Shown here piece by piece: positions 1 through 5,907 of a DNA stretch of 6,039 nt. The translations under genes were made by a program, and so were the position numbers. This DNA comes from Rhodocyclaceae bacterium. GTDB lineage: Bacteria > Pseudomonadota > Gammaproteobacteria > Burkholderiales > Rhodocyclaceae. Within the stretch, counting starts at the first letter, position 1. Each line of letters opens with the position of its first letter. The notes beneath the pieces were generated by a model. It had not been told where the DNA came from. It ran no database searches and was given only the letters and a program-made list of their open reading frames with translations. The stretch spans positions 1 to 6,039 of the forward strand of contig JADLGU010000258.1 in the NCBI GenBank assembly GCA_020849155.1, read 5' to 3'.

Positions 1-679
1 GGGAAAACACCGCGGTGGTGGCGGTGCTGGAGACGAGCCCGCCCAGCAGCCCCATCATTGGCGCGCCGTGCTGCGGACCGGCCAGACGCAGCGCGGCATA
101 GCCGGCCAGCGAGACGCCGGAGACCAGTACCACCATCAGCCAGGCCTGGTATGGGTTGAAAGCCAGGTAGGGGCCATAGTCACGATCGGGCAGGATCGGC
201 AGGATGACGAATGACAGCACGGCGAACTGTAGGATGGAGATCAGGTCCTTGGGTGTCAGGCGGTGCGATATGCCGTGCAACTCGGCCTTGAAGTAGAGCA
301 GGACGGTGACGGCAATGGCCAGCATCACGGCCAGTGCGCCGTGGCCGAACCAGATTGCGGCGCCCAGGCAGTAGCAAACCAGGATGGCGACCACGGAAGT
401 GGTGCCGGGATCGCCGGCGTCGTCGGGCTGGTTGAGGTAGGCGGCAATGATCATGGCACCTACTGCCAGCAATCCGGCGGCGATGATCCAGCCGGCGTCG
501 GCCTGCTCGGCCAGCAGACCGGACAAGGTGCCGAGCAGCGCCACCAGGGCGAAGGTGCGCAGACCGGCCTTTGCCGAGCGTCGTCGCTCGCGTTCGAGCC
601 CCATGAGCAGGCCGACGGCCAGGCTGGTGATGAAGGCTTGCAGTTGGGGCGGCGCGGAAAGCTGTTCGAGGAAATCCAT
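1..679 (-). CDS. MgtC/SapB-DUF4010 family integral membrane protein, N-terminal part
   Basis: This is an open frame reading leftwards from an ATG at 679-677 and running off the window; 226 codons are present. Residues about 15-130 look like an MgtC/SapB-type membrane domain, with the hallmark GLLMGLERERR (23-33) followed by a GLRTFALVALLG segment (39-50) and further hydrophobic helices near 64-81, 94-110 and 114-130. After a polar stretch (KAELHGISHRLTPKD, 131-145) a second hydrophobic unit follows. It includes FVILPILPDRDYGPY (157-171), NPYQAW and a GGLVSSTATT motif (213-222), which I recognise as the start of the DUF4010 domain. Members are usually a little over 400 residues, so roughly half is missing here. 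It is predicted to sit in the inner membrane. The transported substrate or role is unknown, and the MgtC link to magnesium is only by family name. It is divergent from ispD and has no clear Shine-Dalgarno. Confidence 0.85.
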   Translation of the reverse strand, partial: MDFLEQLSAPPQLQAFITSLAVGLLMGLERERRRSAKAGLRTFALVALLGTLSGLLAEQADAGWIIAAGLLAVGAMIIAAYLNQPDDAGDPGTTSVVAILVCYCLGAAIWFGHGALAVMLAIAVTVLLYFKAELHGISHRLTPKDLISILQFAVLSFVILPILPDRDYGPYLAFNPYQAWLMVVLVSGVSLAGYAALRLAGPQHGAPMMGLLGGLVSSTATTAVFS

Positions 680-708
680 ATGCGCCGAATTCTAATTACA
701 ATCCCGGC
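680..708. promoter_or_regulatory. 29-bp divergent gap with two overlapping candidate -10 boxes
   Basis: This AT-rich island in GC-rich surroundings separates the MgtC-like gene from ispD. On the plus strand TACAAT lies at 697-702, about 7 nt before the ispD ATG. On the minus strand TAGAAT occupies 694-689, about 10 nt before the MgtC-like ATG. Neither has a convincing -35 box at normal spacing, and any -35 would lie inside the opposite gene. Neither start codon has a visible Shine-Dalgarno. Promoter function is inferred from the -10-like hexamers and base composition only. Confidence 0.35.
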
Positions 709-1398
709 ATGTCGCGACACTTTGCACTGGTGCCCGCTGCCGGGACGGGCACCCGCATGGGCGAGGGTTCGCCCAAGCAGTATCTGCCCCTGGCGGGCCG
801 CCCGATGCTATACCACGCGCTGGCCGCGCTGTGCGCCTCGCCGCGCATCCAGCGCGTCTTCGTGGTGCTGGCGGAGCAGGATCGGGAGTGGGATAGCCAC
901 GACTGGAGCGGGCTCGGCGCCAAGCTGGTGGTCTTGCGCTGCGGCGGCCCGACCCGCGCCGACAGCGTGTTCAACGGCCTGCTGGCGGCCGCCCAAGAAT
1001 TGAAAACGGACGACTGGATGCTGGTGCATGACGCGGCACGGCCCTGCCTGACGGCCGGGCTGGTCGAGGCGCTGATCGATCTGGTGGGCGAGGATCCGGT
1101 GGGAGGCCTGCTTGCCGTGCCGGTGGCCGACACGCTGAAGCGGACGGATCTCGACCGGCGGGTCGCCGAGACAGTGCCGCGAGAGCACCTGTGGCAAGCG
1201 CAGACCCCGCAGATGTTTCGCTTCGAATTGCTGCGCGAGGCGCTGTCGCGCAGCCGGGCCGTCACCGACGAGGCCGCAGCAGTCGAGGCCCTCGGGCGCC
1301 GGCCCCTGCTGGTTGCCGGGGAGGCAAGCAATCTGAAGGTCACTTATCCCGCCGATCTGGCACTGGCGGAGAGGATATTGTTGGAAAGGAAGGCGTGA
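709..1398 (+). CDS. ispD: 2-C-methyl-D-erythritol 4-phosphate cytidylyltransferase
   Basis: IspD transfers CMP from CTP to 2-C-methyl-D-erythritol 4-phosphate, the third step of the cytosolic methylerythritol phosphate pathway to isopentenyl diphosphate. The 229-residue product has the family's usual length. The N-terminal nucleotide-binding loop reads ALVPAAGTGTRMG (6-18) followed by PKQYLPL (22-28), giving the expected Arg16 and Lys23. GGPTRADSV (79-87) follows, then VHDAARP (106-112) with Asp108 and Arg111, TPQMF, VTDEAAAVE, and the C-terminal NLKVTYPADLALAE with Lys210. The ATG at 709 fits the family, which begins only a few residues before the ALVPAAG strand. No Shine-Dalgarno precedes it. 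The stop shares its last base with the ispF start (TGATG), so the two are co-translated. Nothing appears missing. Confidence 0.97.
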   Translation: MSRHFALVPAAGTGTRMGEGSPKQYLPLAGRPMLYHALAALCASPRIQRVFVVLAEQDREWDSHDWSGLGAKLVVLRCGGPTRADSVFNGLLAAAQELKTDDWMLVHDAARPCLTAGLVEALIDLVGEDPVGGLLAVPVADTLKRTDLDRRVAETVPREHLWQAQTPQMFRFELLREALSRSRAVTDEAAAVEALGRRPLLVAGEASNLKVTYPADLALAERILLERKA

Positions 1399-1874
1399 TG
1401 CGCATTGGCCAAGGTTTCGACGTGCATGCCCTGGTGCCGGGCCGCAGGCTCGTCGTCGGCGGCGTGGAGATCCCCTTCGAGCGCGGGCTGCTCGGCCATT
1501 CCGATGCCGATGTGCTGCTGCACGCGATCACCGATGCCTTGCTCGGCGCCGCCGGGCTGGGCGATATCGGTCGGCATTTCCCGGACAGCGATGCACGCTT
1601 CAAGGACTCCAACAGCCGGCAACTGCTGCGCGAGGCGGCGCGGCTGATCGAATGGGCCGGCTATCGGGTGGTCAATGTGGACGCCACGGTGATCGCCCGG
1701 GCTCCCCGCATGGCGCCGCATGTGGTGGCCATGGCGGCCAATATTGCCGCCGACCTTGGCATCGAGCCGGGTTGGGTGAACATCAAGGCCAAGACCACCG
1801 AGAGCCTGGGCTTCACCGGCCGGGGCGAGGGCATCGCCGCCCAGGCGGTCGCCCTCATCGAGCGTGTCGGGTAG
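1398..1874 (+). CDS. ispF: 2-C-methyl-D-erythritol 2,4-cyclodiphosphate synthase
   Basis: IspF cyclises 4-diphosphocytidyl-2-C-methylerythritol 2-phosphate to 2-C-methyl-D-erythritol 2,4-cyclodiphosphate with release of CMP, two steps after IspD. The 158-residue product has the normal length for this trimeric zinc enzyme. The start RIGQGFDVH supplies metal ligands Asp8 and His10. LLGHSDADVLLHAITDAL (31-48) carries His34, Asp36 and the third ligand His42. GDIGRHFPDSD (55-65) follows, and the C-terminal signature KAKTTESLGFTGRGEGI (130-146) is intact. The frame is open well upstream inside ispD, but the ATG at 1398 is chosen because the family begins at this point and a good Shine-Dalgarno, AAGGAAGG (1386-1393), precedes it. 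It overlaps ispD by one base and thpR by 11. IspD and IspF are separate proteins here, whereas some bacteria have an IspDF fusion. Confidence 0.97.
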   Translation: MRIGQGFDVHALVPGRRLVVGGVEIPFERGLLGHSDADVLLHAITDALLGAAGLGDIGRHFPDSDARFKDSNSRQLLREAARLIEWAGYRVVNVDATVIARAPRMAPHVVAMAANIAADLGIEPGWVNIKAKTTESLGFTGRGEGIAAQAVALIERVG

Positions 1875-2325
1875 TCACCGCGTCTTCTACGCGCTCTGGC
1901 CCGACGGAGGCGTCGCCCGACAATTCGAGGAGACGGGAGGCCAGGCGCAGCAGACCCTCGGCGGCCGGCGCATGCGCCTTGAAACCCTGCATCTGACGCT
2001 GGCCTTCGTCGGCGGGGTGGCGCCGGAGCGTTTGAAGGCGTTGGCGGACATCGCGGCTGCGATCCGTCTGCCCCGTTTCATGCTGCGCTTCAATCGCCTC
2101 GAATGCGTCCGCCGCAAGCGGATCGCCTGGGCTGCTGCCGAAGCTCCGCAGGAGTTGCATAACCTCGTCTCGGCATTGCAGGCCGGCCTGAAGGCAACCG
2201 ATTTCCGCACGGAGGGGCAGCCCTTCGCCGCCCATGTCACCCTGTTGCGCAACGCCAGGTGCGAGGCAGGCGCTTGCGGCGCCGGGTTGAACATCGAGTG
2301 GCCGCTGATGGATCCTCAGACCTGA
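1864..2325 (+). CDS. thpR: RNA 2',3'-cyclic phosphodiesterase, 2H/LigT family, short C-terminus
   Basis: This is a member of the 2H phosphoesterase superfamily. Its bacterial LigT/ThpR members hydrolyse 2',3'-cyclic phosphate ends of RNA and can join 2'-5' RNA ends in vitro. The 153-residue product opens with HRVFYALWPD (5-14), as in the family. It has both catalytic HxTx motifs, HLTL (43-46) and HVTL (124-127), plus the characteristic FAAHVTL context. Relatives are usually about 175-190 residues. This protein stops just after IEWPLMDPQT, where a further strand pair and the terminal tail are normally found. The stop falls inside the end of convergent glnD. The start is GTG at 1864, overlapping the end of ispF by 11 bases with no good Shine-Dalgarno of its own, so translation probably depends on ispF. 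Catalytic residues are intact; whether the shortened fold is active is unknown. Confidence 0.85.
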   Translation: MSGSHRVFYALWPDGGVARQFEETGGQAQQTLGGRRMRLETLHLTLAFVGGVAPERLKALADIAAAIRLPRFMLRFNRLECVRRKRIAWAAAEAPQELHNLVSALQAGLKATDFRTEGQPFAAHVTLLRNARCEAGACGAGLNIEWPLMDPQT

Positions 2326-4910
2326 AGCCGTTCCAGCAACTCGGTTTCCAGGCGCAGCAACGAGGCGGTCTTGGCCAGTTCGGCGCCGCTGACGAGGAAG
2401 GTGTCCTCGACACGTTCGCCGAGGGTGGCGATCTTGGCGGTGTGCACGTTGATGTTGTGGGCGTCGAGCGTGCTGGCCACGGTGAACAGCAGCCCCGGGC
2501 GATCCACCGCAACGATCGAAAGCAGGCATTGGCCGCTTTTCTCGGTCGGGCGGATCCGCACTTCCGGAGTGATCGGGAAGTGACGCACCTTGCGAGACAT
2601 CCGCCCGCTGGCCGCTCCTTCGGGAGGAGTCCCTAACGCCAACCGGGCGGCCAGGTCGTGTTCGATCAGGCTGATCATGTCGCGGGTGGCCAGGGTACCG
2701 TCCGGATCGAGCAGCATGAAGCTGTCCAGGGCGTAGCCGTGCCGGGTGGTGTGGATCTTGGCTTCGACGATGCTGTAGCCGAGCCGGCTGAAGAAACCGC
2801 AGAGGCGGGCGAAGAGATGCGGCTGGTCAGGGGTGTAGACCATCACCTGCAAGCCCTCTTCGCCGATATGAGGCAGGCGGGCCTTGACCACCGGCTGGCT
2901 CGGCGCCGGACGGTGGTAGAGGGCGCGGGTATGCCAGGCGATCTCCTCCGCGTCGTGGCGCAGGAAATAGACCGTGTCGAGTTCCTTCCAGAAGGTCTCC
3001 TCGGTGCCCAGGCGCAGCCCGAAGTAGCGCAGCAGGCGGCGCGCCTCCTCCTGCCGTTCGCCGATGCCGAGCGCCTGTTGCGGCGTGGCGCCGCGCAGCA
3101 GGCGCTGGGTGGCGTTGAAGAGATCCTCCAGCAGTTTGCCCTTCCAGCCGTTCCAGACCTTGGGGCTGGTGCCGCGGATGTCGGCGACGGTGAGCAGGTA
3201 GAGCGCCGTCAGCCGGCGTTCGTTGCCGACCAGGCTGGCGAAAGCGCGCACCACTTCCGGATCGGCCAGATCCTGTTTCTGGGCGACGTTCGACATCGAC
3301 AGGTGGTGCTCGACCAGCCAGACGACCAGGGATGCGTCCTCTTCCACCATGCCGTGTTCGCGACAGAAGCGACGCGCATCCGGCATTCCGAGCTTCGAAT
3401 GGTCGCCGCCGCGGCCCTTGGCGATGTCGTGGAAGAGGGCGGCGAGATAGAGCAGCCAGTGCTTGTCGAAGCCGGCGATGAGCCGGCTGCAGAAGGGGTA
3501 TTCGTGGGCGAATTCCGGCATGGTGAAGCGGCGCAGATTGCGCACCACCATGAGGATGTGCTGATCCACTGTATAGGCATGGAACAGGTCGTGCTGCATC
3601 TGGCAGACGATGCGGCGGAAGGCCGGCAGGTAGCGGCCGAGGATGCCGTACTGGTTCATTCGCCGCAGTTCATGCACCAGGCCGCGCTTCTGCTGGAAGA
3701 GTTGCAAAAACATGGCCCGGTTGCCGGGATCGCGGCGGAAGCCGGGGCCCACCAGACGGCGGGCTCGCCATAGCGCCCGCAAGGTGCGCGCCGTCATGCC
3801 TTTCAGCTCGGAACGCTGTTGCATGAGATGGAAGCTCTCGAGGATGGCCGGCGGATTCTTCTCGAAGACATCCTCGGCCCGGACATCGAGCAGTTCGTGG
3901 TCCATCTGGAAGCGCTCGTTGATGACGATCGGTACCTTGTTGGGCTCCGGGAAAATTTCGGCGCCGAGGTTCTGCAGCAGGATGGTGTTGAGCTGGGTGA
4001 CCGATTTGGCGGTGCGGAAATAGCGCTGCATGAGCAGTTCAGAGGCGCGCCGGGCCTTGCCCGCGGAGATGCCGATGCGGCCAGCGACGGCTTCCTGATG
4101 GTCGAAGAGCAGGCGGTCCTCGCGGCGGGCGGTGAGCAGGTGCAGACGAATGCGAACGTGTCTCAGGAAGGTTTCCAGTCCTTTCAGTTGCAATGCCTCT
4201 CCGCGGGTGATGTAGCCGCGGCGTGCCAGATCGTTCCAGGATTCGCCTAAACCGGCCGCCCGGCCGATCCAGAGGATGACCTGCAGATCGCGCAGCCCCC
4301 CCGGGCTCTCCTTGCAGTTGGGCTCGAGCGCGTAGGGTGTTTCCTGATAGCGAACATGGCGCTCCTCCTGCTCCAGCCGCTTGCCCTTGAAAAAAGCCCT
4401 TGGGTCGAGCTGCGATTGAATCGTGCGGGTGAACTCGGCATACAAGCTGCGGCTGCCGCAGACCAGGCGGGACTCGAGGAGGTTGGTCTGGACCGTGATG
4501 TCGCGGGCGGCTTCATCGGCGCACTGCCAGACGGTGCGCACGCTGTGGCCGATGTCCAGGCCGATATCCCAAAACAGGCCGATCAACTGTTCAAGCTGCC
4601 TTTCTGTTTCGCGGGCGACGTTGTCCGGCAGCAGCAACAGGATGTCGATGTCGGAAGCGGGGTAGAGCTCGCGCCGGCCGTAACCGCCCACTGCCACCAG
4701 CGACAGACCGAGCGGCAGGCGGGCTTCCTGCCAGAGGGTTTTCAGCACTTCGTCTACCAGCTGGCAGCGGCCGCGCAACAAGGCCTGGGCATTGCCCCGC
4801 GTTTCATAGGCCGTCTTCAGGGCGGATTGGCCCTCGGCCAGTTCGCTCTTGAGCCTGACGGCGATCCCCTTGAGATGGGCAGCCGGGTCTTCCGCGCTCA
4901 GCGGCGGCAT
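2316..4910 (-). CDS. glnD: Bifunctional PII uridylyltransferase / uridylyl-removing enzyme
   Basis: GlnD senses glutamine and adds UMP to PII proteins (GlnB/GlnK) when nitrogen is scarce, or removes it when glutamine is plentiful, thereby steering glutamine synthetase and NtrBC. The 864-residue product has the normal length and all domains in order. The nucleotidyltransferase motif GGYGRRELYPASDID (75-89) contains Asp87 and Asp89. The GlnD-specific linker has KESPGGLRDLQ (200-210). The HD hydrolase domain begins near FHAYTVDQH (443-451) and has FHDIAKGRGGDHS with His494-Asp495. Two C-terminal ACT domains begin near 688 (QVMVYTPDQPHLF) and 796 (LLSIVAVDRPGLL). The ATG at 4910 is chosen because it lies 2 bp after the map stop and gives a family-like N-terminus. 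A further 31 upstream codons to 5003 are open but run inside map. No clear Shine-Dalgarno is seen, so translation may be coupled to map. Confidence 0.96.
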   Translation of the reverse strand: MPPLSAEDPAAHLKGIAVRLKSELAEGQSALKTAYETRGNAQALLRGRCQLVDEVLKTLWQEARLPLGLSLVAVGGYGRRELYPASDIDILLLLPDNVARETERQLEQLIGLFWDIGLDIGHSVRTVWQCADEAARDITVQTNLLESRLVCGSRSLYAEFTRTIQSQLDPRAFFKGKRLEQEERHVRYQETPYALEPNCKESPGGLRDLQVILWIGRAAGLGESWNDLARRGYITRGEALQLKGLETFLRHVRIRLHLLTARREDRLLFDHQEAVAGRIGISAGKARRASELLMQRYFRTAKSVTQLNTILLQNLGAEIFPEPNKVPIVINERFQMDHELLDVRAEDVFEKNPPAILESFHLMQQRSELKGMTARTLRALWRARRLVGPGFRRDPGNRAMFLQLFQQKRGLVHELRRMNQYGILGRYLPAFRRIVCQMQHDLFHAYTVDQHILMVVRNLRRFTMPEFAHEYPFCSRLIAGFDKHWLLYLAALFHDIAKGRGGDHSKLGMPDARRFCREHGMVEEDASLVVWLVEHHLSMSNVAQKQDLADPEVVRAFASLVGNERRLTALYLLTVADIRGTSPKVWNGWKGKLLEDLFNATQRLLRGATPQQALGIGERQEEARRLLRYFGLRLGTEETFWKELDTVYFLRHDAEEIAWHTRALYHRPAPSQPVVKARLPHIGEEGLQVMVYTPDQPHLFARLCGFFSRLGYSIVEAKIHTTRHGYALDSFMLLDPDGTLATRDMISLIEHDLAARLALGTPPEGAASGRMSRKVRHFPITPEVRIRPTEKSGQCLLSIVAVDRPGLLFTVASTLDAHNINVHTAKIATLGERVEDTFLVSGAELAKTASLLRLETELLERLQV

Positions 4911-4912
4911 CT

Positions 4913-5716
4913 TCAATCCAGATTGCGGGGTTTCAGCGGGGTCCCGGCCGATAGCGTCAGCACCTCCGCGCCATCTTCGGTGACCAGCACCGTGTGCTCC
5001 CACTGGGCCGACAGGCTGCGGTCCCTGGTGACGATGGTCCAGCCGTCGGGCAGTTCGGTGATGGCCGCCTTGCCGGCATTGATCATCGGCTCGATGGTGA
5101 AGATCATGCCGGGGCGCAATTCCGGCCCGCTGCCCGGCCGGCCGTAGTGCAGCACCTGTGGCTCCTCATGGAACTGGCGACCGATGCCGTGTCCGCAGAA
5201 CTCGCGCACCACGGAGAAACCGTTCGATTCGGCGTGACGCTGGATGGCATGGCCGATGTCGCCCAGGTGGGCGCCGGCGCGGACCTGCCCGATCCCCAGC
5301 CAGAGGCACTCGTAGGTGACGGCGCACAGCCGCCTGGCCAGGATGCTGCCTTCGCCGCCGACAATGAACATGCGGCTGGTGTCGCCATGCCAGCCGTCCT
5401 TGATGACGGTGATGTCGAGATTGACGATGTCGCCCTTTTTCAGGGCCTTGTCGCCGGGCACCCCATGACAGACCTGGTGGTTGATCGAGGCGCAGATGGA
5501 CTTCGGATAGGGCTTGTAACCGGGCGGGGCGTAGTTGAGCGGGGCCGGGACGGTGCCTTGAACGTTGACCATGTAGTCATGGCATAGCCGGTCGAGCTCG
5601 GCGGTGGTGATACCGGGCCTGACATGGGGCTCGATATAGTCGAGCACTTCCGAGGCCAGGCGGCCGGCGACCCGCATCTTGTCGATTTCATCGGGGGTCT
5701 TGATGGCGATGCTCAT
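4913..5716 (-). CDS. map: Methionine aminopeptidase, type I
   Basis: Map removes the initiator methionine from nascent proteins after deformylation when the second residue is small. The 267-residue product has the usual length for type Ia enzymes. All five expected metal ligands can be placed: Asp101 (VNLDITVI), Asp112 (WHGDTSRMF), His176 (CGHGIGRQFHEEP), Glu209 (FTIEPMINAG) and Glu240 (SAQWEHT). His84 (VCHGVP) corresponds to the substrate-binding histidine. An NVQGTVPAPLNYAPPG stretch (51-66), longer than in E. coli, is typical of betaproteobacterial Map as I recall it. I chose the ATG at 5716 because the family begins at about MSIAIKTPDEIDKMR. An in-frame ATG at 5737 would add seven residues and cannot be excluded, as neither has a clear Shine-Dalgarno. 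The gene is transcribed with glnD (2-bp gap) and divergently from rpsB, a gene order also known from E. coli. Confidence 0.96.
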   Translation of the reverse strand: MSIAIKTPDEIDKMRVAGRLASEVLDYIEPHVRPGITTAELDRLCHDYMVNVQGTVPAPLNYAPPGYKPYPKSICASINHQVCHGVPGDKALKKGDIVNLDITVIKDGWHGDTSRMFIVGGEGSILARRLCAVTYECLWLGIGQVRAGAHLGDIGHAIQRHAESNGFSVVREFCGHGIGRQFHEEPQVLHYGRPGSGPELRPGMIFTIEPMINAGKAAITELPDGWTIVTRDRSLSAQWEHTVLVTEDGAEVLTLSAGTPLKPRNLD

Positions 5717-5758
5717 CTCTGTGGGGGATCGATACATAGGCGTCTGGAAAGAAAGCGA

Positions 5759-5764
5759 ATTATG
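5759..5764 (-). promoter_or_regulatory. map: Candidate -10 box for the map-glnD operon
   Basis: Read on the minus strand this is CATAAT, five of six bases matching TATAAT, and it would place the transcript start near 5752, just upstream of both possible map ATGs. The -35 region at 16-18 bp spacing is only a T-rich run (around 5781-5787) and is weak. The box lies just upstream of the rpsB -35 hexamer (5766-5771), so the two promoters would be back to back and could compete for polymerase. It is called from the -10-like sequence and position only. Confidence 0.35.
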
Positions 5765-5765
5765 C

Positions 5766-5795
5766 TTGAGAACAGAGGGGAAAAACCGCTATAAT
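5766..5795 (+). promoter_or_regulatory. rpsB: Sigma70 promoter of rpsB
   Basis: A -35 box TTGAGA (5766-5771) and a perfect -10 box TATAAT (5790-5795) are separated by 18 bp. The -10 is followed by the GC-only discriminator GCGCG (5796-5800), so transcription should start at about A5801. GC-rich discriminators are typical of ribosomal promoters repressed by ppGpp and DksA, so stringent control is plausible here, though it is inferred. The map coding region lies divergently upstream. Confidence 0.88.
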
Positions 5796-5800
5796 GCGCG

Positions 5801-5906
5801 ACTTGCTGGCCTTCGAGCCGGCTAAATACGCACGCCCGGCGCCGAAAGGGTGCCCCGAAGCAATGTTGCACGGCCGGGCGGAGGCCAACCCTTATCGGAG
5901 ATCCTG
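5801..5906 (+). promoter_or_regulatory. rpsB: Structured 5' leader of rpsB, candidate S2-responsive element
   Basis: The leader of about 106 nt has three pairings visible by eye. GCTGGC (5805-5810) pairs with GCCGGC (5817-5822), with one G-U pair and a loop containing TTCG. CGCCCGGC (5833-5840) pairs perfectly with GCCGGGCG (5873-5880), closing a 32-nt loop. GGCGCC (5838-5843) can instead pair with GGTGCC (5849-5854), which shares bases 5838-5840 with the long stem and so excludes it. Neither stem is followed by a T run, so these are not intrinsic terminators. In E. coli and other gammaproteobacteria S2 represses its own operon through the rpsB leader; a similar role here is inference. Confidence 0.5.
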
Positions 5907-5907
5907 A
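5863..5907 (+). other. Possible 14-codon upstream ORF overlapping the rpsB start
   Basis: An ATG at 5863 opens a frame reading MLHGRAEANPYRRS and ending in TGA at 5905-5907, whose last base is the first base of the rpsB ATG (TGATG). It begins inside the loop of the long leader stem and runs through its downstream arm and the rpsB Shine-Dalgarno. Its own Shine-Dalgarno is poor: AAAGGG lies 12 nt away and GAAG only 2 nt away. A frame this short can arise by chance, so this is a marked possibility and not a called gene. Confidence 0.2.

Noticed and set aside
263..1003. A 246-codon plus-strand frame covering 263-1003
   Set aside because: Its first part is antisense to the MgtC-like gene and its last part is out of frame within ispD. 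It has no motif and crosses the divergent gap.
1191..1400. Upstream extension of the ispF frame through the end of ispD, suggesting an IspDF fusion by frameshift
   Set aside because: The ispD end is complete and family-like, ispF has its own good Shine-Dalgarno and start, and no canonical slippery heptamer is visible at the junction. The upstream frame is a shadow of ispD.
2658..3773. A 371-codon open frame on the plus strand, and a 263-codon one at 4356-5147
   Set aside because: Both lie antisense to glnD and map, which have clear domain motifs throughout. The antisense products are rich in Gln, Ala, Glu and Val with no recognisable motif, as expected from the complement of GC-rich codons.
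4296..4304. Cytosine run inside glnD as a possible frameshift site
   Set aside because: The reading frame continues normally on both sides with the conserved KESPGGLRDLQ motif, so there is no sign of a shift.
4911..5003. A 31-residue N-terminal extension of GlnD starting at 5003
   Set aside because: It runs inside the map coding region in another frame, its residues (HGAGHRRWRGGADAIG) do not resemble a GlnD N-terminus, and the ATG at 4910 gives a normal-length protein right after the map stop.
5833..5880. GC-rich inverted repeat as a transcription terminator upstream of rpsB
   Set aside because: No T run follows the stem, the loop is 32 nt long, and the rpsB start and Shine-Dalgarno come directly after. 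A leader structure is the better reading.
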